NCBI GenBank assembly: GCA_900550415.1
Contig: URSO01000005.1
Span: forward strand, 1-50,336
Direction: 5' to 3'
Source: an uncultured Collinsella sp.
Lineage (GTDB): Bacteria; Actinomycetota; Coriobacteriia; Coriobacteriales; Coriobacteriaceae
Length of the DNA: 50,336 bases
Shown here: piece after piece, positions 24,792 through 33,669 of the stretch
How the letters are laid out: each line of letters starts with the position of its first letter
Position numbering within the stretch: the first letter of the stretch is position 1
Translations under genes and position numbers: made by a program
Notes under the pieces: model-generated
The model's input: the letters and a program-made list of their open reading frames with translations, nothing else
Databases searched by the model: none
Told to the model about the DNA's origin: nothing

Positions 24792-26222
24792 ATGGCATCG
24801 AAGAACCTTTTGCCCGTCGTCGCACTCTGCGGCGCGCTCGCAACCGGAACGCCTGTCGCCGCTTGGGCGACTCCCGTCATGGCAGACTCCTTACCAGCAG
24901 CCCTAAGCTCCGCACCAAATCCGTCGAGCGCCATTGCGTGCAAGCGTTTTTCGTTCGCACAGGCCGCAATCTCAACCTCGGGATGCCTTCGTCGTAATAC
25001 GGACGGCTCGATAGTCGTGGATATCAATCGTTCGAACAAGGCAAACGGCTCCCAGGCGGGGTGCGCCGTCTGCACGTGGCGCTCGATTGTGCTCGATGCA
25101 GATGGCGATCCGTGCGATTTGGGGTTGCGCATCGATATCGCTTCGGTCGATGACTCGGCGAACGGTGCGAAGGTCGCCTTCGACGGTGCGTTTTTCGAGA
25201 AAGGAGGCGGTATATGTCTGGGCTGCGCCGCCGCGAATGCAGACGATGTGCAGCCCACCCTCTCATTCACGGCATCGCTGCGGCTGACCAAGGCGGGCAC
25301 CGATGCCATCGCGGCGGGAGAAGCATCCCTGCTGTTCTACGCCGCCAGTACCGAAGACACAGACATTCATTTCGAGAAGCCGGCCGGATCGCTCAGCCTT
25401 ACGCGCGGGACGGAGGCAGGCCCTATTGCGATCGATACCCACACGCTAGGCAGGCAACGCATTCTTGCCGACCCGGCGCTTCTCGAGATGGAGTGGAACG
25501 GATCCGGAGCCGTCGGGATTGTCCCCTCCGCGCTTGACGCCAAGACGCTCCCCTCAAACGACGAACCCATCAACGCAACCATACAAGAAGAGAGCACGGA
25601 CAAAGAAGCAGGTGCGGGCGACACGCCGTCGCCGACAAACAGCGTCCCAGCTTCTTTCGAAGCACCAAATGAGCCCGCTACCGGTCCAAACGATCCCGAG
25701 CTCGCGGACAGTCTGGGGCTTGCTGATCCTCAGGAGATCGATGAAGGTAACTGCTGCGTGCTTGCCGCCCTCGACCACACAGAGGTCATCGATGCTGCAA
25801 ACATCGAAGTTGCCGCCGCCAATCAGCCCGTCCGCAAGTCGGCCATCATCGCATTTCCCGAATCCATCGAAGTCGTCTATTTGCCATCGGGCGAGGTCGT
25901 GGCCCCAACGCTGCTCACCTTGTTGGGCGCCAAGAATACTCGAAACGAAATTAAAAAGGTCACGGTTGTCGACCCTGCAACCACCGCTAAACTGCGTCTA
26001 TACGCCGTTGCCCCAGACGGAGGCAAGACCTTGGAATTCGATGGCGACACACTTCTAGCCTGGCGACGTCTGGACATTATGCAAGACGTCTCGTATCAGA
26101 TCGAACTCGAAGGGTTTGATCGTGCCCGCGATGCCAATATCATCGCCGCGGCTATTGAATCCCCGCAGCGGCTTATGACACTGCGCTTTGACTACTACCC
26201 CTATGTCCCGACAACCACCTGA
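24792..26222 (+). CDS. Large secreted cysteine-containing hypothetical protein
   Basis: 476 residues, not recognised. Signal peptide at 1-31 (ALATGTPVAAWATPVMA). The N-terminal third has seven Cys, including CAVC (91-94) and CLGC (142-145), suggesting metal binding or disulfides. Residues 155-205 look beta-rich (LSFTASLRLTKAGTDAIAAGEASLLF, in part). A low-complexity Pro/Ser/Glu linker spans 255-305, then EIDEGNCC (315-322), then a second beta domain to the end. No LPxTG or membrane anchor. The start follows TAAGGAGACCCC. It closes the cluster begun at 23016. Confidence 0.75.
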   Translation: MASKNLLPVVALCGALATGTPVAAWATPVMADSLPAALSSAPNPSSAIACKRFSFAQAAISTSGCLRRNTDGSIVVDINRSNKANGSQAGCAVCTWRSIVLDADGDPCDLGLRIDIASVDDSANGAKVAFDGAFFEKGGGICLGCAAANADDVQPTLSFTASLRLTKAGTDAIAAGEASLLFYAASTEDTDIHFEKPAGSLSLTRGTEAGPIAIDTHTLGRQRILADPALLEMEWNGSGAVGIVPSALDAKTLPSNDEPINATIQEESTDKEAGAGDTPSPTNSVPASFEAPNEPATGPNDPELADSLGLADPQEIDEGNCCVLAALDHTEVIDAANIEVAAANQPVRKSAIIAFPESIEVVYLPSGEVVAPTLLTLLGAKNTRNEIKKVTVVDPATTAKLRLYAVAPDGGKTLEFDGDTLLAWRRLDIMQDVSYQIELEGFDRARDANIIAAAIESPQRLMTLRFDYYPYVPTTT

Positions 26223-26245
26223 GGCTTAAATGCTGCGCATCATTC

Positions 26246-26271
26246 CTAATACCACTTATATAACGTATTAG
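26246..26271. promoter_or_regulatory. 7-bp AT-rich inverted repeat before DUF554 gene
   Basis: CTAATAC (26246-26252) and GTATTAG (26265-26271) are perfect inverted repeats 12 bp apart, 70 bp before the DUF554 start. Too AT-rich for a terminator stem; a possible operator. TACGAT preceded by TGC at 26302-26310 could be an extended -10. Confidence 0.3.
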
Positions 26272-26340
26272 ATGAGTCGCGATGTGCCTCGCATTTCGTT
26301 CTGCTACGATTGCCACGTTGGCATCAATACAGGAGGGCTC

Positions 26341-27057
26341 ATGCCGGGCTTGGGAACAATCATCAACGTTGCGCTTTTAGTTGCGGGCGGTCTTTTGGGA
26401 TTAGCGGGCGGCCGCTTCATTACACCGCACATCCAAGACACGCTCATGAAAGCATCGGGGCTGTGCGTCCTGTTTATCGGCCTGGGCGGCACCATGCAAA
26501 AGATGCTCATCATCGATGGAAAGGCGCTAGCGACCACCGGTACCACCATGCTCATCGTCTCATTTGCGCTCGGTTCGCTCATCGGCGAGGCCATCAACTT
26601 GGAGGCCGCCATCGAGAACCTTGGCGAATGGCTCAAGCGCAAGACTGGCAGTGAGGGCGATAACGAGTTCACCAACGCTTTTGTCTCGACTTCACTCACC
26701 GTGTGCATCGGCGCCATGGCCATTGTGGGATCGATCCAGGACGGCCTGCTCGGCGACTGGTCAACGCTTGCCCTCAAGGGCGCACTGGACTGCATCATCG
26801 TCTGCACCATGACGGCCTCGCTTGGCCGCGGCTGCATCTTCTCCGCCCTGCCCGTCGCCGTGTTCCAGGGGACGATCACGTTGTTTGCCGGCGCGCTCTC
26901 CCCCATCATGACCACGGCAGCCCTCAACAGCCTTTCACTCGTAGGCTCCATGCTCATCTTCTGCGTCGGCGTCAACCTCATCCGTCCTCAGACCTTCCGC
27001 ACGGCCAATATGCTTCCCTCCGTCGTCATCGCCGTCATCTACGCCCTCCTGTTCTAA
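26341..27057 (+). CDS. DUF554 family membrane protein (YdfK-like)
   Basis: 238-residue integral membrane protein with about seven hydrophobic segments, matching DUF554 throughout: GLGTIINVALLVAGGLLGL at the start, CVLFIGLGGTMQKML, the GEAINLEAAIENLGEWLKRK loop and FVSTSLTVCIGAMAIVGSIQDGL (in part). Family function is unknown; it has been proposed to be a transporter. ATG at 26341 follows AGGAGGGCTC directly; the frame is open to 26272 without another site. Confidence 0.88.
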   Translation: MPGLGTIINVALLVAGGLLGLAGGRFITPHIQDTLMKASGLCVLFIGLGGTMQKMLIIDGKALATTGTTMLIVSFALGSLIGEAINLEAAIENLGEWLKRKTGSEGDNEFTNAFVSTSLTVCIGAMAIVGSIQDGLLGDWSTLALKGALDCIIVCTMTASLGRGCIFSALPVAVFQGTITLFAGALSPIMTTAALNSLSLVGSMLIFCVGVNLIRPQTFRTANMLPSVVIAVIYALLF

Positions 27058-27099
27058 ATCTATCAACGCATCGGTATCTCGAACATCTGTTTGATGCTG

Positions 27100-27108
27100 T
27101 GCTATGAT
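27100..27108 (+). promoter_or_regulatory. Possible extended -10 promoter of the TerB operon
   Basis: TGC-TATGAT (27100-27108) is an extended -10, 36 bp before the GTG start of the TerB-domain gene. The -35 region is poor (near CGAACA). Confidence 0.35.
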
Positions 27109-27144
27109 ATGAGGTCACCGTAGCTGCGTTCGAGAGGAGGAGCG

Positions 27145-28905
27145 GTGGCCGACCAGGACATCAAGATGCTCATCGAGCGCATTATGGCCGAGGCCCGGAC
27201 CCATCAGTCCGCCCGCTTCTCAAACGAAACCTACGCAGACGAGCCGATTCTCAAAACCGGGCGACAGATGCAGAATTTCCTCCCCGACCAGTACCGTAAA
27301 ATGCGCGAGATATCGCGCTGGCAGGATGACCCCAAGGGCGGTGCGGGCCGCTGGCTTTCGGAAGCCGAGCTTTTTTACCGCCAGGGCCTGCTGATGGCCG
27401 GCTTTGAGGACGACTGTCCCTACAACGGCACCTTTAAGTCGTACTTTCCCACCTACAACGCCATGAGCGACCGGCAACTGCGCGGCTACTTTACCTGGCG
27501 TGCCCAAGTGCGCCGCGGAACCGTCGAGGAAACGTCTACGTCCTTTGCCTTTCTGTATCTCTATGAGCTGATCTGCGGCATTGGCGTAGATAATCCACTC
27601 GATGGTTTTAACAAGATCAAGGCTTTTTGGGATGTCTATCGCGCCTTCGAGCCCGGCATCGACCGGTTTGCGCGCGTGTGGCTGCAAGATTACGCCGTGT
27701 TCCACGGGCTCGACCCCAAGCTGCTTCGCGACTCTAAAACCGTCATGTTCGATAACGCCCTTATCGAACTGCGGCGCGCGGCACGAGACCTTGTACCAGC
27801 ACCGACGCCGTCGGACCCGGCACCCAAGCGTCGCAAAACCTCCGAGCCCACGCTCCCCCTTCCGCCCGATGAGGTGCGCGAGGAGCGACTCATGGCCGCC
27901 ATCAACGCCCTCTCCACGTACAACCTAAGTAGCTCGCGGCTCGACCGCAGCCACCACCGCGATCTGCGCCACGTGGCGTGCGCCGTGTATGTCCGCATGG
28001 CGCGCTACTATGACACGCACCGAAAGACCGGCATCGTGGCAAGTTTATTTGGGGAGGAGACGGCAATGCCCTACACCATGTTTGCCTCGGCCGTATTCTT
28101 TGCGCCCGAGCGCCACGAGGACTGCGAATACCGTCTGGACCCCATCCATATCTACCGTTGCCAAAACGGTTTTTGGGAATGCATGCGGATTCACGGCAGC
28201 AGACAAAAGAGCAGCAAACTTGGCGAGATGATGCGCGCCTGCGACCAACGCCTGCGCCTGGCCCTGGACCCTGCCCATCCCCTGCAGGAAGAAAAGGTCC
28301 CCAAATATCTGGCCAAGATTATCGATGACGAGATTGTGGCATGGCTTTCGTGGGACGCCGCACACCAGCCCGTCAAGATCGATATCGATTTGAGCCAGCT
28401 GGGGCACATTCGGAGCGCTGCTGCACAAACGCGCGAAGCGCTTTTGATCGACGAGGAACGCGAGGACGGCGCGTCCGCAGAAGCCGAGGCAGCGGACTCA
28501 GGGCAACCGGAAGCCGAGCCCGTAGCCGACGCGATGGTCGAGGCGGTCGCGGCGGCCGCAGGGCAGGACGAGTCCGACGAGCCGACCATATCCACCGAAC
28601 AGTTTGGTGTAGTGGCACCGCTTCTCGCGCCGACGCCCGCGTTCGCAGCTGCTACGCCCGCTGACGCCACAAACGAACTCGCGCCCGCCGCAGACGCCTA
28701 TCTCCGCGCGCTGCTCGAGCACAACGCAGTACAGGCGGAATCGGCGGTAGTGCAATCGGAGCAGAGCGAGGACATGCTCGTCGATACCATCAACGAGGCG
28801 CTCTTTGACCTGGTGGGCGACACCGTAATTGAATTTAGCGCGGCAGGGCCGCAGATTATCGAGGACTACGAAGCAGACGTGAGAGGATACCTAGACCATG
28901 AGTGA
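27145..28905 (+). CDS. TerB_N / TerB_C domain protein
   Basis: 586 residues. Residues 1-220 match TerB_N (ISRWQDDPKGG..., then MSDRQLRGYFTWRAQVRRG and FAFLYLYELICGIGVDN, in part). A Pro-rich linker (about 222-250) and a helical middle domain (250-430) follow. An acidic Ala/Glu low-complexity stretch spans 430-510, and residues 510-586 match TerB_C (LVDTINEALFDLVGDTVIE, then IEDYEADVRGYL). The central TerB domain itself is not evident. GTG start at 27145 behind GAGGAGGAG. It overlaps the ATPase gene by 8 bp. Comparative genomics has linked TerB_N/TerB_C proteins with ATPase-helicase pairs in predicted stress or phage-defence modules; the biochemical role is unknown. Confidence 0.85.
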   Translation: MADQDIKMLIERIMAEARTHQSARFSNETYADEPILKTGRQMQNFLPDQYRKMREISRWQDDPKGGAGRWLSEAELFYRQGLLMAGFEDDCPYNGTFKSYFPTYNAMSDRQLRGYFTWRAQVRRGTVEETSTSFAFLYLYELICGIGVDNPLDGFNKIKAFWDVYRAFEPGIDRFARVWLQDYAVFHGLDPKLLRDSKTVMFDNALIELRRAARDLVPAPTPSDPAPKRRKTSEPTLPLPPDEVREERLMAAINALSTYNLSSSRLDRSHHRDLRHVACAVYVRMARYYDTHRKTGIVASLFGEETAMPYTMFASAVFFAPERHEDCEYRLDPIHIYRCQNGFWECMRIHGSRQKSSKLGEMMRACDQRLRLALDPAHPLQEEKVPKYLAKIIDDEIVAWLSWDAAHQPVKIDIDLSQLGHIRSAAAQTREALLIDEEREDGASAEAEAADSGQPEAEPVADAMVEAVAAAAGQDESDEPTISTEQFGVVAPLLAPTPAFAAATPADATNELAPAADAYLRALLEHNAVQAESAVVQSEQSEDMLVDTINEALFDLVGDTVIEFSAAGPQIIEDYEADVRGYLDHE

Positions 28906-30202
28906 TACCGCATCCGCAGCACCTCGCGTGCCCAAGCGCGTCGCTGCCGTCATTCTCAACTCGCTCAAGGGCGGCGTGGTCCCGCGCATCGGCCTTCCTT
29001 ACATCACCGTAGGGCGCGAGGTCGAGATCCGCGCCCTGCTCACCGATCTGAGTCTCATCGCCGACGGTGGCGCGAGCTTCCGCTTTCTGGTCGGTCGTTA
29101 CGGCGCCGGCAAGAGCTTTTTGCTCCAGACTATCCGCACGCACGCCATGGGCGAGGGATTCGTCGTCGCTGATGCCGACCTGTCGCCCGAGCGCCGCCTG
29201 CAGGGCGGTCAGGGACAGGGTCTTGCCACCTACCGTGAGCTCATCCGCAATATATCGACCAAGACGCGCCCCGAGGGCGGTGCGCTCAACCTTATTCTGG
29301 ATCGCTGGGTCGCCTCGTGTGCCGACGTCGACGAGTCGGTCGTCAATGCCCAACTGGCCCCGCTCGAGGAGATGGTCCACGGCTTCGACTTCACCCGCAT
29401 GCTCCGCCGCTATCGCATGGCCGCATCCGGGGGCGACGAAGAGACCATGAGCCGCGTGACCAAATGGATTCGCGGCGAATACCGCACCAAGAGCGAGGCA
29501 CGCGCCGAGCTGGGCTCCTCGACCATCATCAGCGATGACGACTGGTACGACTACGTCAAACTCATCGCGCGTTTTTTGGTTTGCAGTGGCTACAAGGGCA
29601 TGCTGGTGCTCATCGACGAGCTCGTGAATCTGTATAAGATTCCCAATGCCATCACGCGCCAGTACAACTACGAGAAGATCCTGACCATGTACAACGACAC
29701 ACTTCAGGGCAAGGCACAGTACCTGGGCATGATCATGGGCGGCACGCCAACCTCCATCGAAGACCGCCGCCGCGGCGTGTTCTCCTACGAGGCTCTGCGC
29801 AGCCGACTCGCTCAGGGTCGCTTTGCGCGCGAGGACCTTAAGGACATGCTCGCGCCCATCATCCGCCTGCAGCCGCTCACCTACGAGGAGCTACTGGTGC
29901 TCATCGAAAAACTCATGCAAATTCACGCTGGCTACTTTGGCTGGACGCCCACGCTTACCGAGAACGACTTGGTGGACTTCCTCAAGATCGAGTTCGGTCG
30001 TGTGGGAGCCGACACGCATCTGACGCCGCGTGAAGTCATTCGTGACTTTATCGAGTTGCTCGACATCCTATGCCAAAACCCCGACGCCAACGTGGCCGAG
30101 CTGCTGCAAAGCGTCGGCGGCGACGCGCTGGCGCCGGCAGCCGCAACAGGCGACACCGATACCGCAGGCGGCGACCGTAACTTCGCCGAATTCACCATCT
30201 AA
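28898..30202 (+). CDS. BrxD-like P-loop ATPase (DUF2791)
   Basis: 434-residue ATP-binding protein of the DUF2791 / BREX BrxD type. Walker A GRYGAGKS is at residues 66-73, Walker B MLVLIDE at 235-241, and the family N-terminus VILNSLKGGVVPRIGLPYITVGR and the QGQGLATYRELIRNI loop are present. In BREX type 2 loci BrxD is paired with the helicase BrxHI; here the next gene is a similar helicase, but PglX and PglZ are missing. It starts inside the end of the TerB gene (8-bp overlap), so it is coupled to it. A perfect hairpin begins at the base after its stop codon. Confidence 0.85.
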   Translation: MSDTASAAPRVPKRVAAVILNSLKGGVVPRIGLPYITVGREVEIRALLTDLSLIADGGASFRFLVGRYGAGKSFLLQTIRTHAMGEGFVVADADLSPERRLQGGQGQGLATYRELIRNISTKTRPEGGALNLILDRWVASCADVDESVVNAQLAPLEEMVHGFDFTRMLRRYRMAASGGDEETMSRVTKWIRGEYRTKSEARAELGSSTIISDDDWYDYVKLIARFLVCSGYKGMLVLIDELVNLYKIPNAITRQYNYEKILTMYNDTLQGKAQYLGMIMGGTPTSIEDRRRGVFSYEALRSRLAQGRFAREDLKDMLAPIIRLQPLTYEELLVLIEKLMQIHAGYFGWTPTLTENDLVDFLKIEFGRVGADTHLTPREVIRDFIELLDILCQNPDANVAELLQSVGGDALAPAAATGDTDTAGGDRNFAEFTI

Positions 30203-30235
30203 CCTGCCAAAAAGGGACAGGTTTATTTTGGCAGG
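30203..30235 (+). repeat. GGGACAG-loop hairpin, copy A (after BrxD-like gene)
   Basis: Perfect 10-bp stem CCTGCCAAAA (30203-30212) with TTTTGGCAGG (30226-30235), loop AGGGACAGGTTTA. It begins at the base after the stop codon and lies inside the operon, 84 bp before the helicase start. It could attenuate helicase expression or mark a processing site. Related in loop sequence to the hairpins at 32768, 44317 and 45146. Confidence 0.65.
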
Positions 30236-30318
30236 CTCTATCTGGGCAAACGTTGAAGCAGTAATGCAGCAAGCCACTGCCCGCCGCGTTGAGAGATTCG
30301 CTTTTGAAAGGAGGCCCC

Positions 30319-32763
30319 GTGAACGCCTTTGACCGCTACGCCCCGTTTATCCAAGACTTCATCTACTCCCACGATTGGGAGAGCCTACGCTCCATCCAGG
30401 TTGCAGCAGCTGATGCCATCTTTAACACGCAAGATAATGTGCTCCTGACGGCATCCACGGCTTCCGGCAAAACCGAGGCAGCCTTCTTTCCCATCCTGAC
30501 CGAGTTTTGGGAGAACCCGCCCGCAAGCGTGGGCGCCCTCTACATTGGCCCCCTCAAGGCGCTCATCAACGACCAATTCGTCCGCCTCAACGACCTGTGC
30601 GAAGAAGCCGATATCCCCGTCTGGCACTGGCATGGCGATGTCTCGCAATCACACAAGGCCAAACTCATCAAAAAACCGAGCGGCATCCTACAGATTACGC
30701 CCGAGTCGCTCGAGGCGCTCCTGATCCATAAGCACATGGCGATCCCGCGCATGTTTTGCGACCTGCGCTATGTGGTTATCGACGAAGTCCATTCGCTCAT
30801 GCGCGGCGACCGCGGAGGGCAGACGCTCTGTCTTATCGAGCGCCTCTCGCGCATGGCAGGCGTGCAGCCCCGCCGCATTGGCCTTTCGGCCACCATCGGC
30901 GACCCCGAGCGCACGGGCGCCTTTCTCTCGCAGGGAACGGGGCGCGACTGCGTTATCCCCCGCTTTGAGGAACCGCGCCGCGTGTGGCGCATCTCCATGG
31001 AGCACTTCTACAACTCGGGCCCCCAGGCTCAGCAACGAGGATTCGTAGGCACAGGTCCACAAGAAGCCGAGGTGCTTGCTTGCGAGCGTATTGAGACGGC
31101 GGCGCCCGCGGCGCTGCCCGCATCCGGACAAGACATGTGCCACAGCGGACGGCTTACACAGGAAGAACACCGTCAACGTCGTGAGCAGGCGCGGGGCAAG
31201 GCCGCTCCCAAAGACCGTCGCACTTCCTCGGCCCCCGAGGGCGAAGTCGACATCCCACGAGCGACCGAGCAGGCGCTTCTCAACCCCACCGACACGGCGC
31301 CCGACAACGCCGACCCCGGCATGGGCTATATCTTTGAGCATACGCGCGGCCGCAAATGCCTGGTCTTTGCCAACTCGCGCGAGGAGGCAGAGGCCGTGTG
31401 CTCCATGCTGCGCAGCTACTGCGAGAGCCGGCACGAGCCCGACCGTTTTCTCATCCATCACGGCAATCTTTCGGCATCGCTACGCGAGACGGCCGAGGAG
31501 CTCATGCGCGACGAGGAGCAGACGCAGACAACCGTCACCACCTCTACGTTGGAGCTCGGTATCGATATCGGCCGCCTGGAGCGCGCCTTCCAGATTGACG
31601 CGCCGTTTACCGTTAGCTCCTTTTTGCAGCGCATGGGGCGCACGGGCCGTCGCGATCTTCCGCCCGAGATGTGGTTTGTCATGCGCGAGGAAGAGCCCGA
31701 GCCGCGCACGATGATGCCCGAAACCATTCCCTGGAAGCTCCTGCAGGGTATCGCGCTCGTACAACTCTATCGCGAGGAAAAGTGGGTCGAGCCACCCGAG
31801 CTCGATCGTCTCCCCTACAGCCTGCTCTATCACCAGACTATGTCGACCCTCGCCAGCACCGGCGAGCTCACGCCGGCCGAACTTGCCCAGCGCGTGCTCA
31901 CGCTCAGCTATTTCCACCGTGTCTCGGCAGACGATTACCGCGTGCTGCTACGTCACCTCATTAAGATCGACCATATCCAGGTCACCGAAGGTGGCGGGCT
32001 CATCGTGGGTCTCGCGGGCGAGCGCATCATCAACAACTTTAAGTTCTACGCCGTGTTCCAGGAAAACGAGGAGTTTACCGTCCGGAGCGAATCGGCCGAG
32101 CTGGGCACGATCGTTAATCCGCCCCCGCCCGGTGAGCGCATCGCCATCGCCGGACACTGCTGGATTGTCGAGGAAGTGGACTGGAAGCGCCACACTGTCT
32201 TTGCCACGCAGGTCAAGGGCCGGGTGCCGGCCTACTTTGGCGACTGCCCCGGCGACATTAACACGCATGTGCTCGAGCGCATGCGCAAGGCGCTCAACGA
32301 GCACACGACATATCCGTACCTTATGGGTAACGCACGGGCCCGCTTGGCGCAGGCTCGTCATACGACCGAGATTTCGGGGGCGGGAACCAAGCCTCTCATT
32401 AACCTGGGCGGCGATACCTGGGTGCTCTTCCCCTGGCTGGGCAGCTACGCCTTCCTAGCACTCGAGCGCATGCTTAAAATCAAATGCGCCGCTGAGCTGG
32501 GCCTTCGCGGACTCGACCCGTCACGCCCGTACTTTATGCAGTTTAAGATGAAGGCCGACGAGGAGACGTTCTTTGAGGTGCTCGCCGCCGAGGCCGAAAA
32601 GGACTTCGATCCCATCGAGCTCGTCTATCCTGGCGAGGTGCCTTACTTTGACCGCTACGACGAGTTTGTTCCCGAAGAGCTCGTGCGCAAGGGCTTTGCC
32701 GAAGGCGTGCTCGACATAGAGGGCATGAAGCAGCGCGTTCACGGCTGGCGCGACCACGCCTAA
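30319..32763 (+). CDS. Lhr/BrxHI-like superfamily II DEAD/DEAH helicase
   Basis: 814-residue helicase. Walker A is TASTASGKTEA near residue 46, box II DEVH near 156, SAT near 191, and motif VI QRMGRTGRR in the second RecA domain near 440; the C-terminal 350 residues include a winged-helix-like region and FYAVFQENEEFTVRSE, as in Lhr-type proteins. A low-complexity Arg/Ala/Pro insert lies at about 265-335. GTG at 30319 follows AAAGGAGG; the open frame begins ten codons earlier without a site. It is the last gene of the TerB-ATPase-helicase operon, and a predicted DNA or RNA remodelling enzyme. Confidence 0.87.
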   Translation: MNAFDRYAPFIQDFIYSHDWESLRSIQVAAADAIFNTQDNVLLTASTASGKTEAAFFPILTEFWENPPASVGALYIGPLKALINDQFVRLNDLCEEADIPVWHWHGDVSQSHKAKLIKKPSGILQITPESLEALLIHKHMAIPRMFCDLRYVVIDEVHSLMRGDRGGQTLCLIERLSRMAGVQPRRIGLSATIGDPERTGAFLSQGTGRDCVIPRFEEPRRVWRISMEHFYNSGPQAQQRGFVGTGPQEAEVLACERIETAAPAALPASGQDMCHSGRLTQEEHRQRREQARGKAAPKDRRTSSAPEGEVDIPRATEQALLNPTDTAPDNADPGMGYIFEHTRGRKCLVFANSREEAEAVCSMLRSYCESRHEPDRFLIHHGNLSASLRETAEELMRDEEQTQTTVTTSTLELGIDIGRLERAFQIDAPFTVSSFLQRMGRTGRRDLPPEMWFVMREEEPEPRTMMPETIPWKLLQGIALVQLYREEKWVEPPELDRLPYSLLYHQTMSTLASTGELTPAELAQRVLTLSYFHRVSADDYRVLLRHLIKIDHIQVTEGGGLIVGLAGERIINNFKFYAVFQENEEFTVRSESAELGTIVNPPPPGERIAIAGHCWIVEEVDWKRHTVFATQVKGRVPAYFGDCPGDINTHVLERMRKALNEHTTYPYLMGNARARLAQARHTTEISGAGTKPLINLGGDTWVLFPWLGSYAFLALERMLKIKCAAELGLRGLDPSRPYFMQFKMKADEETFFEVLAAEAEKDFDPIELVYPGEVPYFDRYDEFVPEELVRKGFAEGVLDIEGMKQRVHGWRDHA

Positions 32764-32767
32764 GACC

Positions 32768-32791
32768 AGTCTTTTTTGGGACGGGGAGACT
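32768..32791. repeat. GGGAC-loop hairpin, copy D (after helicase)
   Basis: AGTCT (32768-32772) pairs with AGACT (32787-32791) around TTTTTTGGGACGGG, four bases past the helicase stop and touching the stop of the convergent spermidine-synthase-like gene. The stem is short, but loop and placement match the other three hairpins. Confidence 0.4.
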
Positions 32792-33669
32792 TACTTGTCG
32801 TGAAGGACGGTGCCGAGGAAGTCGGTGTCGAAGGGCACGGCTTCGGCAAAGGCGTAGTCGCCGTCGCTGGCGATGAGCAGGTAGTTTTCCTCGCCGCCGA
32901 ACTCCGTATCGCCACAAGGCGCCACCCAAGCGCGGTTGAACACCTCAAGTGCCGTGGCAGCGCAGTCGCGAAGGAACGTCACATCGCTCCCCTCGTTTGC
33001 GCTCACGATATTGGCCACGTAGATACCCCCGGGGTTCAGGCTGCCCCGCACCAGGCGCAGCGCCTCAACGGTCGCCAGCTCGCGCACGGGCTCGGCACCG
33101 CCAAAGCAGTCGCTCACAACGACGTCGTAGCGACGATGGCCCACGCTCGTCACACCCAGATACGAGCGAGCCTCGGCGGTAATCACCCGCAGGCGATCGC
33201 CCACCGTGTGCTCCAGTTCATCCAGATAGAACCAACGGCGCGCCAAGCGCGTTATCTCTCCGTCATACTCGATGACGTCCATGCGCAGGCCCTCGTGCGA
33301 CATCAGCGCAAACTTGGGATAGGCAAACCCGCCGCCGCCCAGCATAAGCATGCGGTCGATACCATGCCCGTAAGCATCACGCATTGCGTCCTCAGCCTCA
33401 AACACATCGTCAAATGCACGATAGTACGCAAAGACTGGCTCCGCCCAACGATCGCCAACATAGCTCGCGCTTTGGTAGACGCCGCCCTGTACGAGCACGC
33501 GGACCTCGCCACCGCTCTCGTCGTGCACACGCTTCACACGTGCCAACCCGTTGCGGGTCCTCGCGACCTGCAGACAGGCAGCACGAACAGCGACAGCGGC
33601 CGCACCAAGCGCCGCGGCTCCCAGAGCAACGCCGGCAACGACGCCGGCAGAAACACTCGGCTTGTTCAT
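32791..33669 (-). CDS. Spermidine-synthase-like protein with N-terminal membrane segment
   Basis: 292 residues. An Ala/Val/Gly-rich hydrophobic helix spans about residues 7-30, so the protein is probably membrane-anchored; the rest has the spermidine synthase/SAM-methyltransferase fold (RMLMLGGGGFAYPK near 107, VIEYDGEITRLARRWF near 135, YDVVVSDCFGG near 180). Real spermidine synthases carry GGGDG and a catalytic Asp in a similar place; here GGGGF replaces GGGDG, so aminopropyltransferase activity is doubtful. It starts right after the elp3 stop with AAGGAGC and is probably cotranscribed with elp3. Confidence 0.75.
   Translation of the reverse strand: MNKPSVSAGVVAGVALGAAALGAAAVAVRAACLQVARTRNGLARVKRVHDESGGEVRVLVQGGVYQSASYVGDRWAEPVFAYYRAFDDVFEAEDAMRDAYGHGIDRMLMLGGGGFAYPKFALMSHEGLRMDVIEYDGEITRLARRWFYLDELEHTVGDRLRVITAEARSYLGVTSVGHRRYDVVVSDCFGGAEPVRELATVEALRLVRGSLNPGGIYVANIVSANEGSDVTFLRDCAATALEVFNRAWVAPCGDTEFGGEENYLLIASDGDYAFAEAVPFDTDFLGTVLHDK

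Noticed and set aside
27145..32763. Calling the TerB operon a complete BREX or tellurite-resistance system
   Set aside because: No PglX, PglZ, BrxC, or canonical TerC/TerD genes are present; only component families are shared.
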